From: Microbacterium sp. UFMG61
GTDB lineage: Bacteria; Actinomycetota; Actinomycetes; Actinomycetales; Microbacteriaceae
Assembly (NCBI RefSeq): GCF_015354505.1
Contig: NZ_JACAFP010000012.1
Span: 48,473-112,472 of the forward strand
DNA length: 64,000 nt
Reading direction: 5' to 3'
Below the pieces are notes generated by a model that saw only the letters and a program-made list of their open reading frames with translations, had not been told where the DNA came from and made no database searches. The position numbers and the translations under genes were made by a program. Shown here one piece after another: positions 38,522-48,109 of the stretch. Position 1 is the first letter of the stretch, and every line of letters begins with the position of its first letter.

Positions 38522-39519
38522 TGTGCGATGCGGGGGACTCCGAGCCCTCGTCCGAACACCGCGCTCAGCCCTTCTTCTCTCGTCGGGCGCTGCTGGTCGG
38601 TGCGGGAGTGGCCGTCGGCGCGACGGCGATCGGATGGGATCTGCTCTCGCCCAGCCTCTCGGCCACCGCTGCGGGCACGTATCTTCGTCCATGTGGAGAC
38701 GTGCGCATCTCGAGCAGCTGGCAGGACCACCGGAATCGCAACCCGCCGTCGGGGGAGCCGGGCACGGACTACGCGGTCCCTGTGGGGACGCCGATCAGAG
38801 CTGCTGCCGACGGGGTCATCGTCGACCGCAAGGACACCACGTCGACGGCCACCGGCCGATACCTGGCGCTTCGCGCGGACGACGGCAACTACATCCGCTA
38901 CCTCCACCTTCAGTCGAGCGCGGTTCTGCCAGGCACAAGGGTGGCGCGAGGGCAGGTCATCGCCGTGTCGGGGGCATCCGGCTTCGGATACGAAGCCGGA
39001 TACGGCCCCCACGTGCATGTGTCGCTATGGCTCGGCGGCACGCCCCTGCAGTTGGGGTTCACCAACTCTGTCGATTTTGAGAATTACGCTGAACCGGAGG
39101 ACCCCATGCCAGTACACCAATCATCCGAATATTCGTGGAACGCGACTCTGCCCAACCGCAAGTGGACGACGGTTCCTGTCGGTATGGGAAAGTATTACCT
39201 CGCGAGCACGGGAACTTCGGGCAGTGAGACCGGCGACCTCGCAATTTACTTCAGCGCGACAGGCGTAACGAGGGGTTTTCAAATCCGCGTGGTGGCCGAG
39301 GCTCTCGACTCGGCGGGACAGGTCACGAAGACTTCAGGCCAGCCAGTTCTCGAAATACCGCCCACTCGTGATTCGGCAGTGAACCCGCAAACTTTCGGCC
39401 AGTACGCCGTCCCCTATTTTCTTTCGGGGCGATTGAGGATTTTCGCGCAAGTGCGCGCGCTGAATTCTGGCATCAGAGTACAGAAGGTGATCGTGAAGAG
39501 AAACTTTTGGCTTTCCTGA
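38521..39519 (+). CDS. M23-family metallopeptidase (LytM-like) with Tat-like signal
   Basis: A 332-aa exported protein. The N-terminus has a twin-arginine-type motif and hydrophobic stretch (FSRRALLVGAGVAVGATAIG). The M23 domain (about 55-185) has PGTDYAVPVGTPI, YIRYLHLQS and the HxH end GYGPHVHVSLW. At the position where most M23 enzymes have the first zinc-ligand His of the HxGxD motif, this protein has Glu (EPGTD). An upstream DHRNRN may compensate. The C-terminal 140 residues form a beta-rich domain of unknown type encoded in visibly less GC-biased DNA. GTG start overlaps the lipoprotein stop by one base. Confidence 0.85.
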   Translation: MCDAGDSEPSSEHRAQPFFSRRALLVGAGVAVGATAIGWDLLSPSLSATAAGTYLRPCGDVRISSSWQDHRNRNPPSGEPGTDYAVPVGTPIRAAADGVIVDRKDTTSTATGRYLALRADDGNYIRYLHLQSSAVLPGTRVARGQVIAVSGASGFGYEAGYGPHVHVSLWLGGTPLQLGFTNSVDFENYAEPEDPMPVHQSSEYSWNATLPNRKWTTVPVGMGKYYLASTGTSGSETGDLAIYFSATGVTRGFQIRVVAEALDSAGQVTKTSGQPVLEIPPTRDSAVNPQTFGQYAVPYFLSGRLRIFAQVRALNSGIRVQKVIVKRNFWLS

Positions 39520-39776
39520 TCGCCTAGGTATTGGCGGCTCCCCTTAGATCAACCGATTCCCCGCGATCTGACTCGCTCTTGTCCTAAACCAGCGCGGGAC
39601 GCCACCAAAGCAATTCTCGCGTTCAATCTTGTCAAGACGTCACGAGGGCTGGACGACCAACGTACGCGGGTAACCGCATCGCGAAATATCGCTCAAACTC
39701 GGCACGGCAGGCGCAGTCAAGAGGGCGTTGTCGCGTATGAGGTTTCAGCGTGGTTGGGCGCTGGTGCGAAGGTTCG
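39520..39776 (+). other. AT-richer convergent intergenic region
   Basis: No gene seen in 257 bases between convergent genes. Composition is clearly less GC-biased than the ribosomal flanks. It contains no obvious stem-loop with a T-run. Confidence 0.4.
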
Positions 39777-40595
39777 CTAGGAAAAACGGGCACCTCGAAT
39801 TATCTCAATGATTTGTTCTTTTGGTAACGGAGTGTGGCCAGAGACCGAGTCCGTGACGAGAACTGATTGCTCTCCTAGGAAGTCGCATTCCTCAGAAAGC
39901 TTCGGTAAGGAGTCGAGGAATGCTTTCTGCTGATCGTAGCTCGTGTCGTTCTCGTTGGTGATTAGAAGTAGCGGGGGAACGACTTTCGCATAAAGTAACC
40001 TAGAAATCAGATCCACCCTCTCAGGGAACACCTTTCGAAACTCCGACAGTGGTTGTCGAACGACTTCCTCGAGCATGTGGATGGCGCTAGGTACCGGCCA
40101 TCGCTCGACGTCGATTTGAGGAATCTCAGCAATGGCGTAAGAGCCGGGCAAGTGCGCGGCGATTCCGATGGCCCCGAATCCTCCCAACGATGAACCGTGA
40201 ATCGTCACGCTATCAAGCTTGATGTCCAGGGTGGTTGCAATCTTCTGAACGATAGAGGCGAGCTCCGAGATCAGGTCGATCTCGGGGTGCATGAACCACC
40301 CTCCGCGCAGTCGCTCATCCAGCGCGATCGAGGGGTCACCCAATGCGACGACGTGCGTTTCCGAAAGGTCTTCGTGCCAAGTCCATCGGTGGAAAAAAGG
40401 AACGCGGCGCACTGATCCAGCACCCTGGGCGCCAGGTAAAAAGACGACCATCCGGCGCGCGCCCACGCGCACTGCGACATTCGCATGCGCTGCGAGGTTG
40501 TGTTCGAGCTGAGTGGTCAACATGTAGATCCCCGGCGCCGGGTATCGAGACGTCCAATCGTCTAAAGCCACTTGCTGACTCGGATAGCTTTGCAT
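39777..40595 (-). CDS. Alpha/beta-hydrolase fold protein
   Basis: A 272-aa soluble protein. The nucleophile elbow is HGSSLGGFGA (about residues 134-143), followed by candidates for the acid (NENDTSYDQQ) and the histidine (SGHTPLPKE) in the right order. This fits an alpha/beta hydrolase, perhaps an acetyl- or acylesterase for the surface glycan. No signal peptide, so it is probably cytoplasmic. It is convergent with the peptidase gene. Codon use is less GC-biased than in the ribosomal operons, suggesting acquisition. The exact substrate cannot be predicted. Confidence 0.8.
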   Translation of the reverse strand: MQSYPSQQVALDDWTSRYPAPGIYMLTTQLEHNLAAHANVAVRVGARRMVVFLPGAQGAGSVRRVPFFHRWTWHEDLSETHVVALGDPSIALDERLRGGWFMHPEIDLISELASIVQKIATTLDIKLDSVTIHGSSLGGFGAIGIAAHLPGSYAIAEIPQIDVERWPVPSAIHMLEEVVRQPLSEFRKVFPERVDLISRLLYAKVVPPLLLITNENDTSYDQQKAFLDSLPKLSEECDFLGEQSVLVTDSVSGHTPLPKEQIIEIIRGARFS

Positions 40596-40953
40596 CTGCC
40601 CGACGCTAGCATTCGGTCGGGTCTGGTTCGGCTATTTCGGATAGGAAGTTGAGCTCTGCGTCTCAGTCGTGCCGGGCGTCTGTGTCGACCGGTGCTCTAG
40701 CCGGCCAGCCCATTCAAGTGCTGGATCGTCCGGCGGGAGGGCGCCACGAGTCCACAACTCGGAACCGCCCCTGCTGCGCTTTGCCTGAAGCTAGGTGGGT
40801 ATGGGCTTGGTGAGGCTCTCGATAGAGTTTGCGGGCCTACGGGGCTGGGCATCCCTGCCCAGGGGGACCTCCTTCCGCTTGCCGGTCCTTCCATGCAGAA
40901 TGTACGTGCGTCGCACATCCGATGCGATCGTTCGCAGAAAAAGGGGGCCCGTC
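40596..40953 (+). other. Intergenic region upstream of the Rv0909-like gene
   Basis: About 360 bases without a supported gene. CTGGGCA (40845-40851) and TGCCCAG (40856-40862) form a 7-bp stem-loop. A minus-strand frame ending ...RRTIQHLNGLAG near 40697 could be a small remnant, but no family is recognised. Confidence 0.4.
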
Positions 40954-41166
40954 ATGGGTATCGAGGAAACCGTCAACAAGGGCAAGGACCTGTACGAGCA
41001 GAACAAGGACAAGATCGCTGAGGCCGTCAAGAGCGAGCAGGCCGAGGACATCAGCGACAAGGTGCTCGACGGCGTCGCCGACTTCGCCAAGAAGATCGCT
41101 CCCGGTGCAGCGGACAAGATCGACGAGATCCGCGACCAGGCCGACAAGGCTGTCGGCAACCAGTAA
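40954..41166 (+). CDS. Small Rv0909/MT0933-like protein (antitoxin family by name)
   Basis: A 70-aa acidic and lysine-rich helical protein (MGIEETVNKGKDLYEQNKDK…). The pattern of short helical segments with repeated DK and AKK motifs resembles the Rv0909/MT0933 family, labelled antitoxins in mycobacteria. No toxin gene is adjacent, so an antitoxin role is doubtful here; a stress-related or structural role is equally possible. The ATG has AAAAAGGGGG upstream. A strong terminator follows. Confidence 0.7.
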   Translation: MGIEETVNKGKDLYEQNKDKIAEAVKSEQAEDISDKVLDGVADFAKKIAPGAADKIDEIRDQADKAVGNQ

Positions 41167-41189
41167 CGCGACTCACGCAGTCTGACAAC

Positions 41190-41218
41190 GGCGGCTCCTC
41201 CACCCGGGGGAGCCGCCG
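41190..41218 (+). terminator. Terminator after the Rv0909-like gene
   Basis: CGGCGGCTCC (41190-41199) pairs perfectly with GGAGCCGCCG (41209-41218) around a 9-base loop. A CTCTTCT stretch follows. It lies 23 bases after the stop codon. Confidence 0.75.
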
Positions 41219-41682
41219 CTCTTCTGCATCCGCGATCTGGAAACCCGGTATTCGGCACGGCGGTATCGCGTTTCAGTGCGGCCATCCCCTAGGATGAGAG
41301 AGATCGCCTGGGGAACTTGCGATCAGGGACGTCGAAGGGGTTCGACCTCCCGAAGTACGCGGTTCGCCGCGACAAACTGGGGAATGATTTTGGGGATCAT
41401 CATGCGACGCGCGCACTCTGTGCGCTTCAGCGTCTTCCCGCCCGTGCGGCGGTCACTCCGCCGCGCCCTCGAACGAGGAAGACGGCGTCCCTTCACGCCG
41501 GACTCCTCGCGTTCGGTGTGCCCCCTCGCACTGAACGCCCTCCCCAAGCGGGGCGAGGCATGGGGATGCCTCGCCCCGCTCTCTCCGGTTCTCTGACGAC
41601 CGGAGGCGTGGTTCCGAGGCTCTGAGCCCGGGGCCGCGGGGGCATGTCCAGGGGATGCTCAGCAAACGCGACACGCCCGGGT
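41219..41682 (+). other. Intergenic region before the S10 operon promoter
   Basis: No supported gene. Several overlapping frames of about 100 codons exist (for example 41317-41625), but they are arginine-rich and lack ribosome binding sites. The region contains the strong 14-bp hairpin at 41547-41580. Confidence 0.4.
41547..41580 (+). terminator. Perfect 14-bp hairpin upstream of the S10 operon
   Basis: AGCGGGGCGAGGCA (41547-41560) and its exact complement (41567-41580) enclose a TGGGGA loop. CTCTCCGGTTCTC follows. It may end a transcript that starts after the 41190 terminator, in which case an unrecognised transcript lies in 41220-41546. Confidence 0.6.
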
Positions 41683-41712
41683 TTGCACTGGGGAAATCCG
41701 CCGTGGCAGAAT
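41683..41712 (+). promoter_or_regulatory. Promoter of the S10 operon (TTGCAC-N18-CAGAAT)
   Basis: TTGCAC at 41683-41688 and CAGAAT at 41707-41712, 18 bases apart. Transcription would start near 41719, giving a leader of about 315 nt before rpsJ. Confidence 0.55.
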
Positions 41713-41718
41713 AGACAG

Positions 41719-42033
41719 GTTCGACATTCCGGCGCGCTCAGCGTGAGCCGGATCACCACCACGACAGTGCATAGGCGGCGCAGACGCGCAGGGACCTAGG
41801 CCGCGGGTGGCAGAACGATCCCGACATCTTCATCACGAGGGCTTCGCCGTGCGCGGCGGAGGTCGGACACCCGCTCGCTGAGAGGCCTGCGGGATGACAG
41901 CAGAACAGTGGTGCAGCAGATCGGCTCGCGAGAGTCGTTCGAGTGCCGAGGCGCGAACAGCGCCGACGTGCGTCCAATGCCCCAGGGCCACCCGGTCCCG
42001 GACGGTAAGACGCTTAAAGAGAGAGAGCAGACA
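41719..42033 (+). other. Long S10 operon leader
   Basis: About 315 nt of probable 5-prime untranslated RNA before rpsJ, GC-rich with several possible stems. In E. coli the S10 leader is the site of L4 feedback control; whether this leader works similarly is unknown, and no homologous structure is recognised. A purine-rich AAAGAGAGAGAGCAG stretch just before the rpsJ ATG serves as ribosome binding site. Confidence 0.45.
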
Positions 42034-42342
42034 ATGGCGGGACAGAAGATCCGCATTCGCCTGAAGTCGTATGACCACGAGGTCATCGACACGTCCGCAC
42101 GCAAGATCGTCGACACCGTGACCCGTGCGGGTGCAACTGTCGTCGGTCCCGTGCCCCTTCCGACCGAGAAGAACGTCGTGTGCGTCATCCGGTCGCCGCA
42201 CAAGTACAAGGACAGCCGCGAGCACTTCGAGATGCGCACCCACAAGCGTCTGATCGACATCGTCGACCCGACGCCCAAGGCTGTCGACTCGCTGATGCGT
42301 CTCGACCTGCCTGCCGATGTCAACATCGAGATCAAGCTCTGA
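42034..42342 (+). CDS. rpsJ: 30S ribosomal protein S10
   Basis: The 102-aa S10 (also NusE in antitermination) starts [19 protein letters not shown] and ends [10 protein letters not shown], both as expected. The ATG is preferred over upstream in-frame codons because it follows a purine-rich site and gives the standard N-terminus. First gene of the S10 operon, eight bases before rplC. Confidence 0.98.
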   Translation: MAGQKIRIRLKSYDHEVIDTSARKIVDTVTRAGATVVGPVPLPTEKNVVCVIRSPHKYKDSREHFEMRTHKRLIDIVDPTPKAVDSLMRLDLPADVNIEIKL

Positions 42343-42350
42343 GGTTCGAC

Positions 42351-43010
42351 ATGGCTGACATCAACGCAAAGATTTCCAAGGGCATGCTGGGCACCAAGCT
42401 CGGCATGACGCAGGTGTGGTCCGAGAACGGCAAGCTCGTTCCCGTCACCGTCATCGAGCTCTCGCCGAACGTGGTCACGCAGATCCGTACCCCCGAGAAG
42501 GACGGCTACAAGGCCGTTCAGATCGCCTACGGTCAGATCGACCCCCGCAAGGTGAACAAGCCCCTCACCGCTCACTTCGAGGCCGCCGGCGTCACGCCGC
42601 GCCGTCACGTCACCGAGATCCGCACCGCGGACGCCGGCGACTACACCCTGGGCCAGGAGCTCACGGTCGATGGAACCTTCGAGGCCGGACAGCTCGTCGA
42701 CGTCGTCGGCACGAGCAAGGGCAAGGGCTTCGCCGGTGTCATGAAGCGTCACAACTTCAAGGGCGTCTCGGCATCGCACGGTTCGCACCGCAACCACCGC
42801 AAGCCCGGCTCCATCGGCGCATCGTCGACCCCGAGCCGCGTCTTCAAGGGCATGCGCATGGCCGGCCGTATGGGTGGCGAGCGCGTGACCGTCCTCAACC
42901 TCACGGTGCACGCCGTCGACATCGAGAAGGGTCTGCTGCTCGTCAAGGGCGCCGTCCCCGGTGCTCGTGGCCGCATCGTCTACGTCCGCAACGCAGTGAA
43001 GGGTGCCTGA
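42351..43010 (+). CDS. rplC: 50S ribosomal protein L3
   Basis: The 219-aa L3 helps assemble the 50S subunit near the peptidyl transferase centre. Intact landmarks are [13 protein letters not shown] at the start and the loop [20 protein letters not shown] with the region that reaches the catalytic centre. Standard actinobacterial length. Two bases separate it from rplD. Confidence 0.97.
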   Translation: MADINAKISKGMLGTKLGMTQVWSENGKLVPVTVIELSPNVVTQIRTPEKDGYKAVQIAYGQIDPRKVNKPLTAHFEAAGVTPRRHVTEIRTADAGDYTLGQELTVDGTFEAGQLVDVVGTSKGKGFAGVMKRHNFKGVSASHGSHRNHRKPGSIGASSTPSRVFKGMRMAGRMGGERVTVLNLTVHAVDIEKGLLLVKGAVPGARGRIVYVRNAVKGA

Positions 43011-43012
43011 TC

Positions 43013-43675
43013 ATGGCTGACTCCACTCTCGCGCTTGACGTCCTCAAGGCAGACGGCAAGAAGGCTGGCTCGATCGAGCTTCCCGCCGCGCTGTTCGACG
43101 CCAAGACGAACATCCCGCTCATCCACCAGGTCGTCGTCGCGCAGCTCGCGGCGGCTCGCCAGGGAACCCACTCGACCAAGCGTCGCGGTGAGGTCTCGGG
43201 TGCCGGCCGCAAGCCCTTCAAGCAGAAGGGCACGGGTAACGCCCGTCAGGGCTCCATCCGCGCGCCGCACATGACCGGTGGTGGAATCGTGCACGGCCCC
43301 AAGCCGCGCGACTACTCGCAGCGCACCCCCAAGAAGATGATCGCCGCCGCCCTCCTGGGCGCGCTCAGCGACCGCTTCCGCGGTGAGCGCATCCACGCCA
43401 TCGAGTCGTTCGGCATCGACGGCACGCCTTCGACCAAGACCGCGGTGAACTTCCTCACCAACGTCGTCTCGTCGAAGAACGTGCTCGTGGTCATCGAGCG
43501 CAACGACGACGTGACGCTGAAGAGCATCCGCAACCTGTCGAACCTGCACGTGCTGACGTTCGACCAGCTCAACGCCTACGACGTGCTCGTCTCCGACGAC
43601 ATCGTCTTCACCCAGGCCGCGCTCGAGGGCTTCATCGCCTCGAAGTCCGGCGCCAACCAGGAGGTCTCCGCATGA
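43013..43675 (+). CDS. rplD: 50S ribosomal protein L4
   Basis: The 220-aa L4 has a globular domain and a long loop lining the exit tunnel ([20 protein letters not shown], then [11 protein letters not shown]). In E. coli it also represses the S10 operon. The stop overlaps the rplW start (ATGA). Confidence 0.97.
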   Translation: MADSTLALDVLKADGKKAGSIELPAALFDAKTNIPLIHQVVVAQLAAARQGTHSTKRRGEVSGAGRKPFKQKGTGNARQGSIRAPHMTGGGIVHGPKPRDYSQRTPKKMIAAALLGALSDRFRGERIHAIESFGIDGTPSTKTAVNFLTNVVSSKNVLVVIERNDDVTLKSIRNLSNLHVLTFDQLNAYDVLVSDDIVFTQAALEGFIASKSGANQEVSA

Positions 43676-43995
43676 GCGAGCAGGCATCTGTTCTCCAGAC
43701 GGCCCTGAACAAGGACCCGCGCGACATCATCCTGAAGCCGGTCGTGTCCGAGAAGAGCTACGGTCTCATCGACGAGGGTAAGTACACCTTCCTCGTGGAC
43801 CCGCGCGCTTCGAAGACCGAGATCAAGCTCGCCATCGAGAAGATCTTCGGCGTCAAGGTCGCAGGGGTCAACACCCTCAACCGCGTCGGCAAGGCTCGTC
43901 GCACCCGCTTCGGCACCGGCAAGCGCAAGGACACCAAGCGCGCCATCGTCACCCTGAAGTCGGGCACCATCGACATCTTCACGGCAATCGGCTGA
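43672..43995 (+). CDS. rplW: 50S ribosomal protein L23
   Basis: The 107-aa L23 sits at the tunnel exit and docks trigger factor and SRP. It has the family core ([20 protein letters not shown]) and [11 protein letters not shown], with a slightly longer N-terminus than the E. coli protein. Start overlaps rplD by four bases. Confidence 0.97.
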   Translation: MSEQASVLQTALNKDPRDIILKPVVSEKSYGLIDEGKYTFLVDPRASKTEIKLAIEKIFGVKVAGVNTLNRVGKARRTRFGTGKRKDTKRAIVTLKSGTIDIFTAIG

Positions 43996-44015
43996 TCCGG
44001 GGGATAAGGACAATA

Positions 44016-44855
44016 ATGGCTATTCGCAAGTACAAGCCCACGACCCCGGGCCGTCGCGGCTCGTCGGTGGCTGACTTCGCCGAGATCACCCGATCGACGC
44101 CGGAGAAGTCGCTGCTGCGCCCGCTCTCGAAGACCGGTGGTCGCAACAACCAGGGCCGCATCACGACCCGTCACATCGGTGGTGGCCACAAGCGCCAGTA
44201 CCGCGTCATCGACTTCCGTCGCAATGACAAGGACGGCGTGGACGCCAAGGTCGCTCACATCGAGTACGACCCCAACCGCACCGCGCGCATCGCGCTGCTG
44301 CACTACTTCGACGGCGAGAAGCGCTACATCCTCGCGCCGGCGAAGCTGAAGCAGGGCGACGTCGTCGAGTCGGGTGCCGGCGCTGACATCAAGCCGGGCA
44401 ACAACCTCCCGCTGAAGAACATCCCGACGGGTACCGTCATCCACGCGATCGAGCTCCGTCCCGGTGGCGGCGCGAAGATGGCACGTTCGGCCGGTGCATC
44501 CGTCCGTCTCGTCGCCAAGGATGGCAACTTCGCCCAGCTGCGTCTGCCCTCGGGCGAGATCCGCAACGTCGATGCGCGCTGCCGCGCGACCATCGGCGAG
44601 GTCGGCAACGCCGAGCAGTCGAACATCAACTGGGGCAAGGCCGGCCGCATGCGCTGGAAGGGCGTTCGCCCGACCGTCCGTGGTGTCGCGATGAACCCGG
44701 TCGACCACCCGCACGGTGGTGGTGAGGGCAAGACGTCCGGTGGACGTCACCCCGTCTCCCCGTGGGGCCAGGCTGAGGGTCGCACCCGTCACGCCAACAA
44801 GGAAAGCGACAAGTACATCGTGCGTCGTCGTAACGCCGGCAAGAAGCGTAAGTAG
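44016..44855 (+). CDS. rplB: 50S ribosomal protein L2
   Basis: The 279-aa L2 is needed for subunit joining and peptidyl transfer. The segment [16 protein letters not shown] with the conserved functional His is intact, as is [29 protein letters not shown] site precedes the ATG. Length is standard. Confidence 0.98.
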   Translation: MAIRKYKPTTPGRRGSSVADFAEITRSTPEKSLLRPLSKTGGRNNQGRITTRHIGGGHKRQYRVIDFRRNDKDGVDAKVAHIEYDPNRTARIALLHYFDGEKRYILAPAKLKQGDVVESGAGADIKPGNNLPLKNIPTGTVIHAIELRPGGGAKMARSAGASVRLVAKDGNFAQLRLPSGEIRNVDARCRATIGEVGNAEQSNINWGKAGRMRWKGVRPTVRGVAMNPVDHPHGGGEGKTSGGRHPVSPWGQAEGRTRHANKESDKYIVRRRNAGKKRK

Positions 44856-44867
44856 GAGTAAGAGAAG

Positions 44868-45149
44868 ATGCCTCGCAGTCTTAAGAAGGGCCCCTTCGTC
44901 GACGATCACCTGCTTCGCAAGGTGGTCGTGCAGAACGAAGCCGGCACCAAGAACGTCATCAAGACCTGGTCCCGCCGGTCGATGATCATCCCGGCCATGC
45001 TGGGACACACGATCGCGGTCCACGACGGTCGCAAGCACATCCCCGTGTTTGTGTCGGAGACCATGGTCGGACACAAGCTGGGCGAGTTCGCGCCCACCCG
45101 CACCTTCCGCGGCCATGAGAAGGACGACAAGAAGGGCCGCCGCCGCTGA
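44868..45149 (+). CDS. rpsS: 30S ribosomal protein S19
   Basis: The 93-aa S19 binds S13 in the 30S head. It starts [15 protein letters not shown] and contains [20 protein letters not shown]. It lies 12 bases after rplB with a TAGGAGTAAG site upstream. Confidence 0.98.
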   Translation: MPRSLKKGPFVDDHLLRKVVVQNEAGTKNVIKTWSRRSMIIPAMLGHTIAVHDGRKHIPVFVSETMVGHKLGEFAPTRTFRGHEKDDKKGRRR

Positions 45150-45174
45150 CGCGGGGGCGATAGAGGAGAGAGAA

Positions 45175-45573
45175 ATGGTGGAGTCCATCGCACGCGTGCG
45201 ACACATCCGCGTGACCCCTCAGAAGGCTCGTCGTGTCGTCGCGCTCATCAAGGGCAAGCAGGCCCAGGAAGCTCTGGCGATCCTGAAGTTCGCACAGCAG
45301 AGCGCCAGTGAGCCGATCTACAAGCTTGTCGCGTCGGCCATGGCCAACGCGCAGGTCAAGGCGGATCGTGACGGCGAGTACCTCGACGAGCAGGACCTGT
45401 ACGTGGCTAACGCCTACGTCGACGAGGGCACGACGCTCAAGCGTTTCCAGCCCCGTGCACAGGGTCGCGCTTTCCAGATCAAGAAGCGCACGAGCCACAT
45501 CACGGTCGTGCTCTCGACGCCCGCCGCAGCTCCGGCTGCTGCGAGCGACAGCAACAAGAAGGCGAGCAAGTAA
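45175..45573 (+). CDS. rplV: 50S ribosomal protein L22
   Basis: The 132-aa L22 extends a hairpin into the exit tunnel. It starts [20 protein letters not shown] and contains [20 protein letters not shown], the tunnel hairpin region. A short Ala/Lys-rich tail ends the protein. The AGAGGAGAGAG site precedes the ATG; upstream in-frame codons belong to rpsS in another frame. Its stop shares a base with the rpsC start (TAATG). Confidence 0.97.
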   Translation: MVESIARVRHIRVTPQKARRVVALIKGKQAQEALAILKFAQQSASEPIYKLVASAMANAQVKADRDGEYLDEQDLYVANAYVDEGTTLKRFQPRAQGRAFQIKKRTSHITVVLSTPAAAPAAASDSNKKASK

Positions 45574-46328
45574 TGGGACAGAAGGTAAACCCGTACGGCT
45601 TCCGTCTCGGCATCACCACGGACCACGTGTCGCGCTGGTTCTCGGACTCGACGAAGCCCGGTCAGCGTTACGCCGACTACGTCGCCGAGGACATCAAGAT
45701 CCGCAACCTGCTGAAGACGCAGCTCGACCGCGCCGGTGTCTCGAACATCGAGATCGAGCGCACCCGTGACCGCGTCCGCGTCGACATCCACACCGCCCGT
45801 CCGGGCATCGTGATCGGTCGTCGTGGAGCCGAGGCCGAGCGCATCCGCGGCGACCTCGAGAAGCTCTCGGGCAAGCAGATCCAGCTGAACATCCTCGAGG
45901 TCAAGAACCCCGAGGCCGACGCTCAGCTCGTCGCACAGGGCATCGCCGAGCAGCTCTCTGCTCGCGTGGCGTTCCGTCGTGCGATGCGCAAGGGTCTCCA
46001 GGGCGCGCAGCGCGCTGGCGCCAAGGGCATCCGCATCCAGGTCTCCGGCCGCCTCGGCGGCGCCGAGATGAGCCGCTCGGAGTTCTACCGCGAGGGTCGT
46101 GTGCCGCTGCACACGCTGCGCGCGAACATCGACTACGGCTTCTACGAGGCGAAGACCACCTTCGGCCGCATCGGCGTGAAGGTCTGGATCTACAAGGGCG
46201 ACCTGACGGCGAAGGAGCTCGCTCGCGAGCAGGCCAACGCCCCCAAGGCTCGTCGTGATGACCGTGGTGGCGACCGTCGTCGCGCACCGCGCAACGAGGC
46301 ACCCGTCGCAGAAGGAGCGTCTGCCTGA
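45573..46328 (+). CDS. rpsC: 30S ribosomal protein S3
   Basis: The 251-aa S3 is at the mRNA entrance. It has [20 protein letters not shown], the KH-domain motif [15 protein letters not shown] and [20 protein letters not shown]. The C-terminal 30 residues form a charged, Arg/Ala-rich tail typical for Actinobacteria. One-base overlaps with both neighbours show tight coupling. Confidence 0.98.
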   Translation: MGQKVNPYGFRLGITTDHVSRWFSDSTKPGQRYADYVAEDIKIRNLLKTQLDRAGVSNIEIERTRDRVRVDIHTARPGIVIGRRGAEAERIRGDLEKLSGKQIQLNILEVKNPEADAQLVAQGIAEQLSARVAFRRAMRKGLQGAQRAGAKGIRIQVSGRLGGAEMSRSEFYREGRVPLHTLRANIDYGFYEAKTTFGRIGVKVWIYKGDLTAKELAREQANAPKARRDDRGGDRRRAPRNEAPVAEGASA

Positions 46329-46747
46329 TGCTTATTCCCCGCAAGGTCAAGTTCCGTAAGCAGCACCACCCCGGCCGTAGCGGCCAGGCGACCGGTGGCA
46401 CGAAGGTCTCCTTCGGCGAGTTCGGCATCCAGGCGCTCACGCCTGCCTACGTGACGAACCGTCAGATCGAGTCCGCTCGTATCGCGGTCACGCGTCACAT
46501 CAAGCGTGGCGGCAAGGTGTGGATCAACATCTACCCCGACCGTCCCCTCACCAAGAAGCCTGCCGAGACCCGCATGGGTTCCGGTAAGGGTTCGCCCGAG
46601 TGGTGGGTCGCCAACGTCAAGCCGGGTCGGGTCCTCTTCGAGGTCTCCGGCGTGAGCGAGGAACTCGCTCGCGAGGCACTCACCCGTGCCATTCACAAGC
46701 TGCCTCTCAAGGCACGCATCATCAAGCGCGAGGAGGGCGACGCGTAA
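46328..46747 (+). CDS. rplP: 50S ribosomal protein L16
   Basis: The 139-aa L16 contacts A-site tRNA. It starts [19 protein letters not shown] and contains [20 protein letters not shown]. Length is standard. Start overlaps rpsC (TGATG) and stop overlaps rpmC (TAATG). Confidence 0.98.
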   Translation: MLIPRKVKFRKQHHPGRSGQATGGTKVSFGEFGIQALTPAYVTNRQIESARIAVTRHIKRGGKVWINIYPDRPLTKKPAETRMGSGKGSPEWWVANVKPGRVLFEVSGVSEELAREALTRAIHKLPLKARIIKREEGDA

Positions 46748-47064
46748 TGGCGATCGGCACCAAGGAGCTCGCTCCGGCAGAGCTCGACACGTTCGAAGAC
46801 CAGCGCCTCGTTGAGGAGCTGCGTAAGGCCAAGGAGGAGCTTTTCAACCTCCGTTTCCAGTCGGCCACCGGCCAGCTGGAGAGCCACGGCCGCATCCGCG
46901 CCGTCAAGCGCGACATCGCGCGTCTCTACACCGTGATCCGCGAACGCGAGCTGGGCATCCGTGCGACGCCCGCTCCGGTCGAGGTCCCGGCCAAGAAGGC
47001 GTCCAAGTCGAAGGCGAAGAAGGCGGATGCCGCCGACGACGCCGTGAAGGAAGAGGCTGAGTGA
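46747..47064 (+). CDS. rpmC: 50S ribosomal protein L29 with extended C-terminus
   Basis: A 105-aa protein. The L29 core is at residues 5-70 ([20 protein letters not shown], then [20 protein letters not shown]). Residues 75-105 form a Lys/Ala-rich, then acidic tail not found in short L29 proteins of about 65 aa. Overlaps rplP and rpsQ by one base each. Confidence 0.96.
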   Translation: MAIGTKELAPAELDTFEDQRLVEELRKAKEELFNLRFQSATGQLESHGRIRAVKRDIARLYTVIRERELGIRATPAPVEVPAKKASKSKAKKADAADDAVKEEAE

Positions 47065-47381
47065 TGGCCACCAAGAAGGAAGCCGCAGTCGAGGCTGAGC
47101 ACGCCGCACACGACGTACGCGATGAGGACGCCCGTGGCTACCGCAAGTCGCGTCGTGGCTACGTCGTCAGCGACAAGATGGACAAGACCATCGTGGTCGA
47201 GGTCGAGGACCGCGTGAAGCACCCGCTTTACGGCAAGGTCATCCGCCGCACCTCGAAGGTCAAGGCGCACGATGAGGCGAACTCCGCCGGCATCGGCGAC
47301 CTCGTCCTGATCAACGAGACCCGCCCGCTGAGCGCCACGAAGCGCTGGCGTCTGGTGGAGATTCTGGAGAAGGCCAAGTGA
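47064..47381 (+). CDS. rpsQ: 30S ribosomal protein S17
   Basis: A 105-aa protein with a variable charged N-terminus of about 25 residues and the S17 core ([20 protein letters not shown], later [19 protein letters not shown]). The ATG at 47064 overlaps the rpmC stop (TGATG) and is preferred over the GTG one codon earlier. Stop overlaps rplN (GTGA). Confidence 0.96.
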   Translation: MATKKEAAVEAEHAAHDVRDEDARGYRKSRRGYVVSDKMDKTIVVEVEDRVKHPLYGKVIRRTSKVKAHDEANSAGIGDLVLINETRPLSATKRWRLVEILEKAK

Positions 47382-47746
47382 TTCAGCAGGAGTCTCGCCT
47401 CAAGGTCGCCGACAACACCGGCGCGAAGGAGCTGCTCACCATCCGTGTGCTCGGCGGCTCGCGTCGTCGTTACGCCGGCCTCGGTGACACCATCGTCGCG
47501 ACCGTCAAGGACGCGATCCCCGGCGGAAACGTCAAGAAGGGCGATGTGGTCAAGGCCGTCATCGTCCGCACGGTCAAGTCCACGCGTCGTCCCGACGGCT
47601 CGTACATCAAGTTCGACGAGAACGCCGCCGTCATCCTGAAGAACGACGGGGAGCCCCGCGGCACCCGTATCTTCGGACCGGTCGGTCGTGAGCTTCGCGA
47701 CAAGAAGTTCATGAAGATCGTCTCGCTCGCGCCGGAGGTTATTTAA
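47378..47746 (+). CDS. rplN: 50S ribosomal protein L14
   Basis: The 122-aa L14 lies at the subunit interface. It starts [20 protein letters not shown] and ends [12 protein letters not shown], both typical. GTG start, overlapping the rpsQ stop by four bases. Opens the spc part of the cluster. Confidence 0.98.
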   Translation: MIQQESRLKVADNTGAKELLTIRVLGGSRRRYAGLGDTIVATVKDAIPGGNVKKGDVVKAVIVRTVKSTRRPDGSYIKFDENAAVILKNDGEPRGTRIFGPVGRELRDKKFMKIVSLAPEVI

Positions 47747-47749
47747 GTC

Positions 47750-48109
47750 ATGGCGAAGATCAAGAAGGGTGACCTGGTTCAGGTCATCACCGGAGCCACG
47801 CAGGAGCGTGGCGGCGACCGCGGCAAGCAGGGCAAGGTCCTCGAGGTCCTTGCTGAGAAGAACCGCGTCATCGTCGAAGGCGTGAACTACGTCACCAAGC
47901 ACACCCGCGTCGGACAGACGCAGCGTGGCACCAAGACGGGAGGCCTCGAGACCGTCGAGGCGTCCATCCACATCTCGAACGTCGCACTCGTCGACCCCTC
48001 GACCAAGAAGCCGACCAAGGTCGGCCACCGGGTCGAGGAGCAGACCAAGGACGGCGTCAAGCGCACCGTCCGCGTGCGCTACGCGAAGAAGAGCGGTAAG
48101 GACCTCTGA
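47750..48109 (+). CDS. rplX: 50S ribosomal protein L24
   Basis: The 119-aa L24 is an assembly initiator of the 50S subunit. It carries a KOW motif near the start ([20 protein letters not shown], then [10 protein letters not shown]). Length slightly above the E. coli protein. Its stop shares a base with the rplE start (TGATG). Confidence 0.97.
   Translation: MAKIKKGDLVQVITGATQERGGDRGKQGKVLEVLAEKNRVIVEGVNYVTKHTRVGQTQRGTKTGGLETVEASIHISNVALVDPSTKKPTKVGHRVEEQTKDGVKRTVRVRYAKKSGKDL

Noticed and set aside
41317..41625. Protein gene of about 100 codons before the S10 operon
   Set aside because: No ribosome binding site, Arg/Pro-rich product, and it overlaps the 14-bp hairpin.
13071..41682. Insertion sequence or integrase marking the glycan cluster as a mobile island
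   Set aside because: No transposase, integrase or terminal inverted repeats were found; the variable composition suggests exchange by homologous recombination instead.
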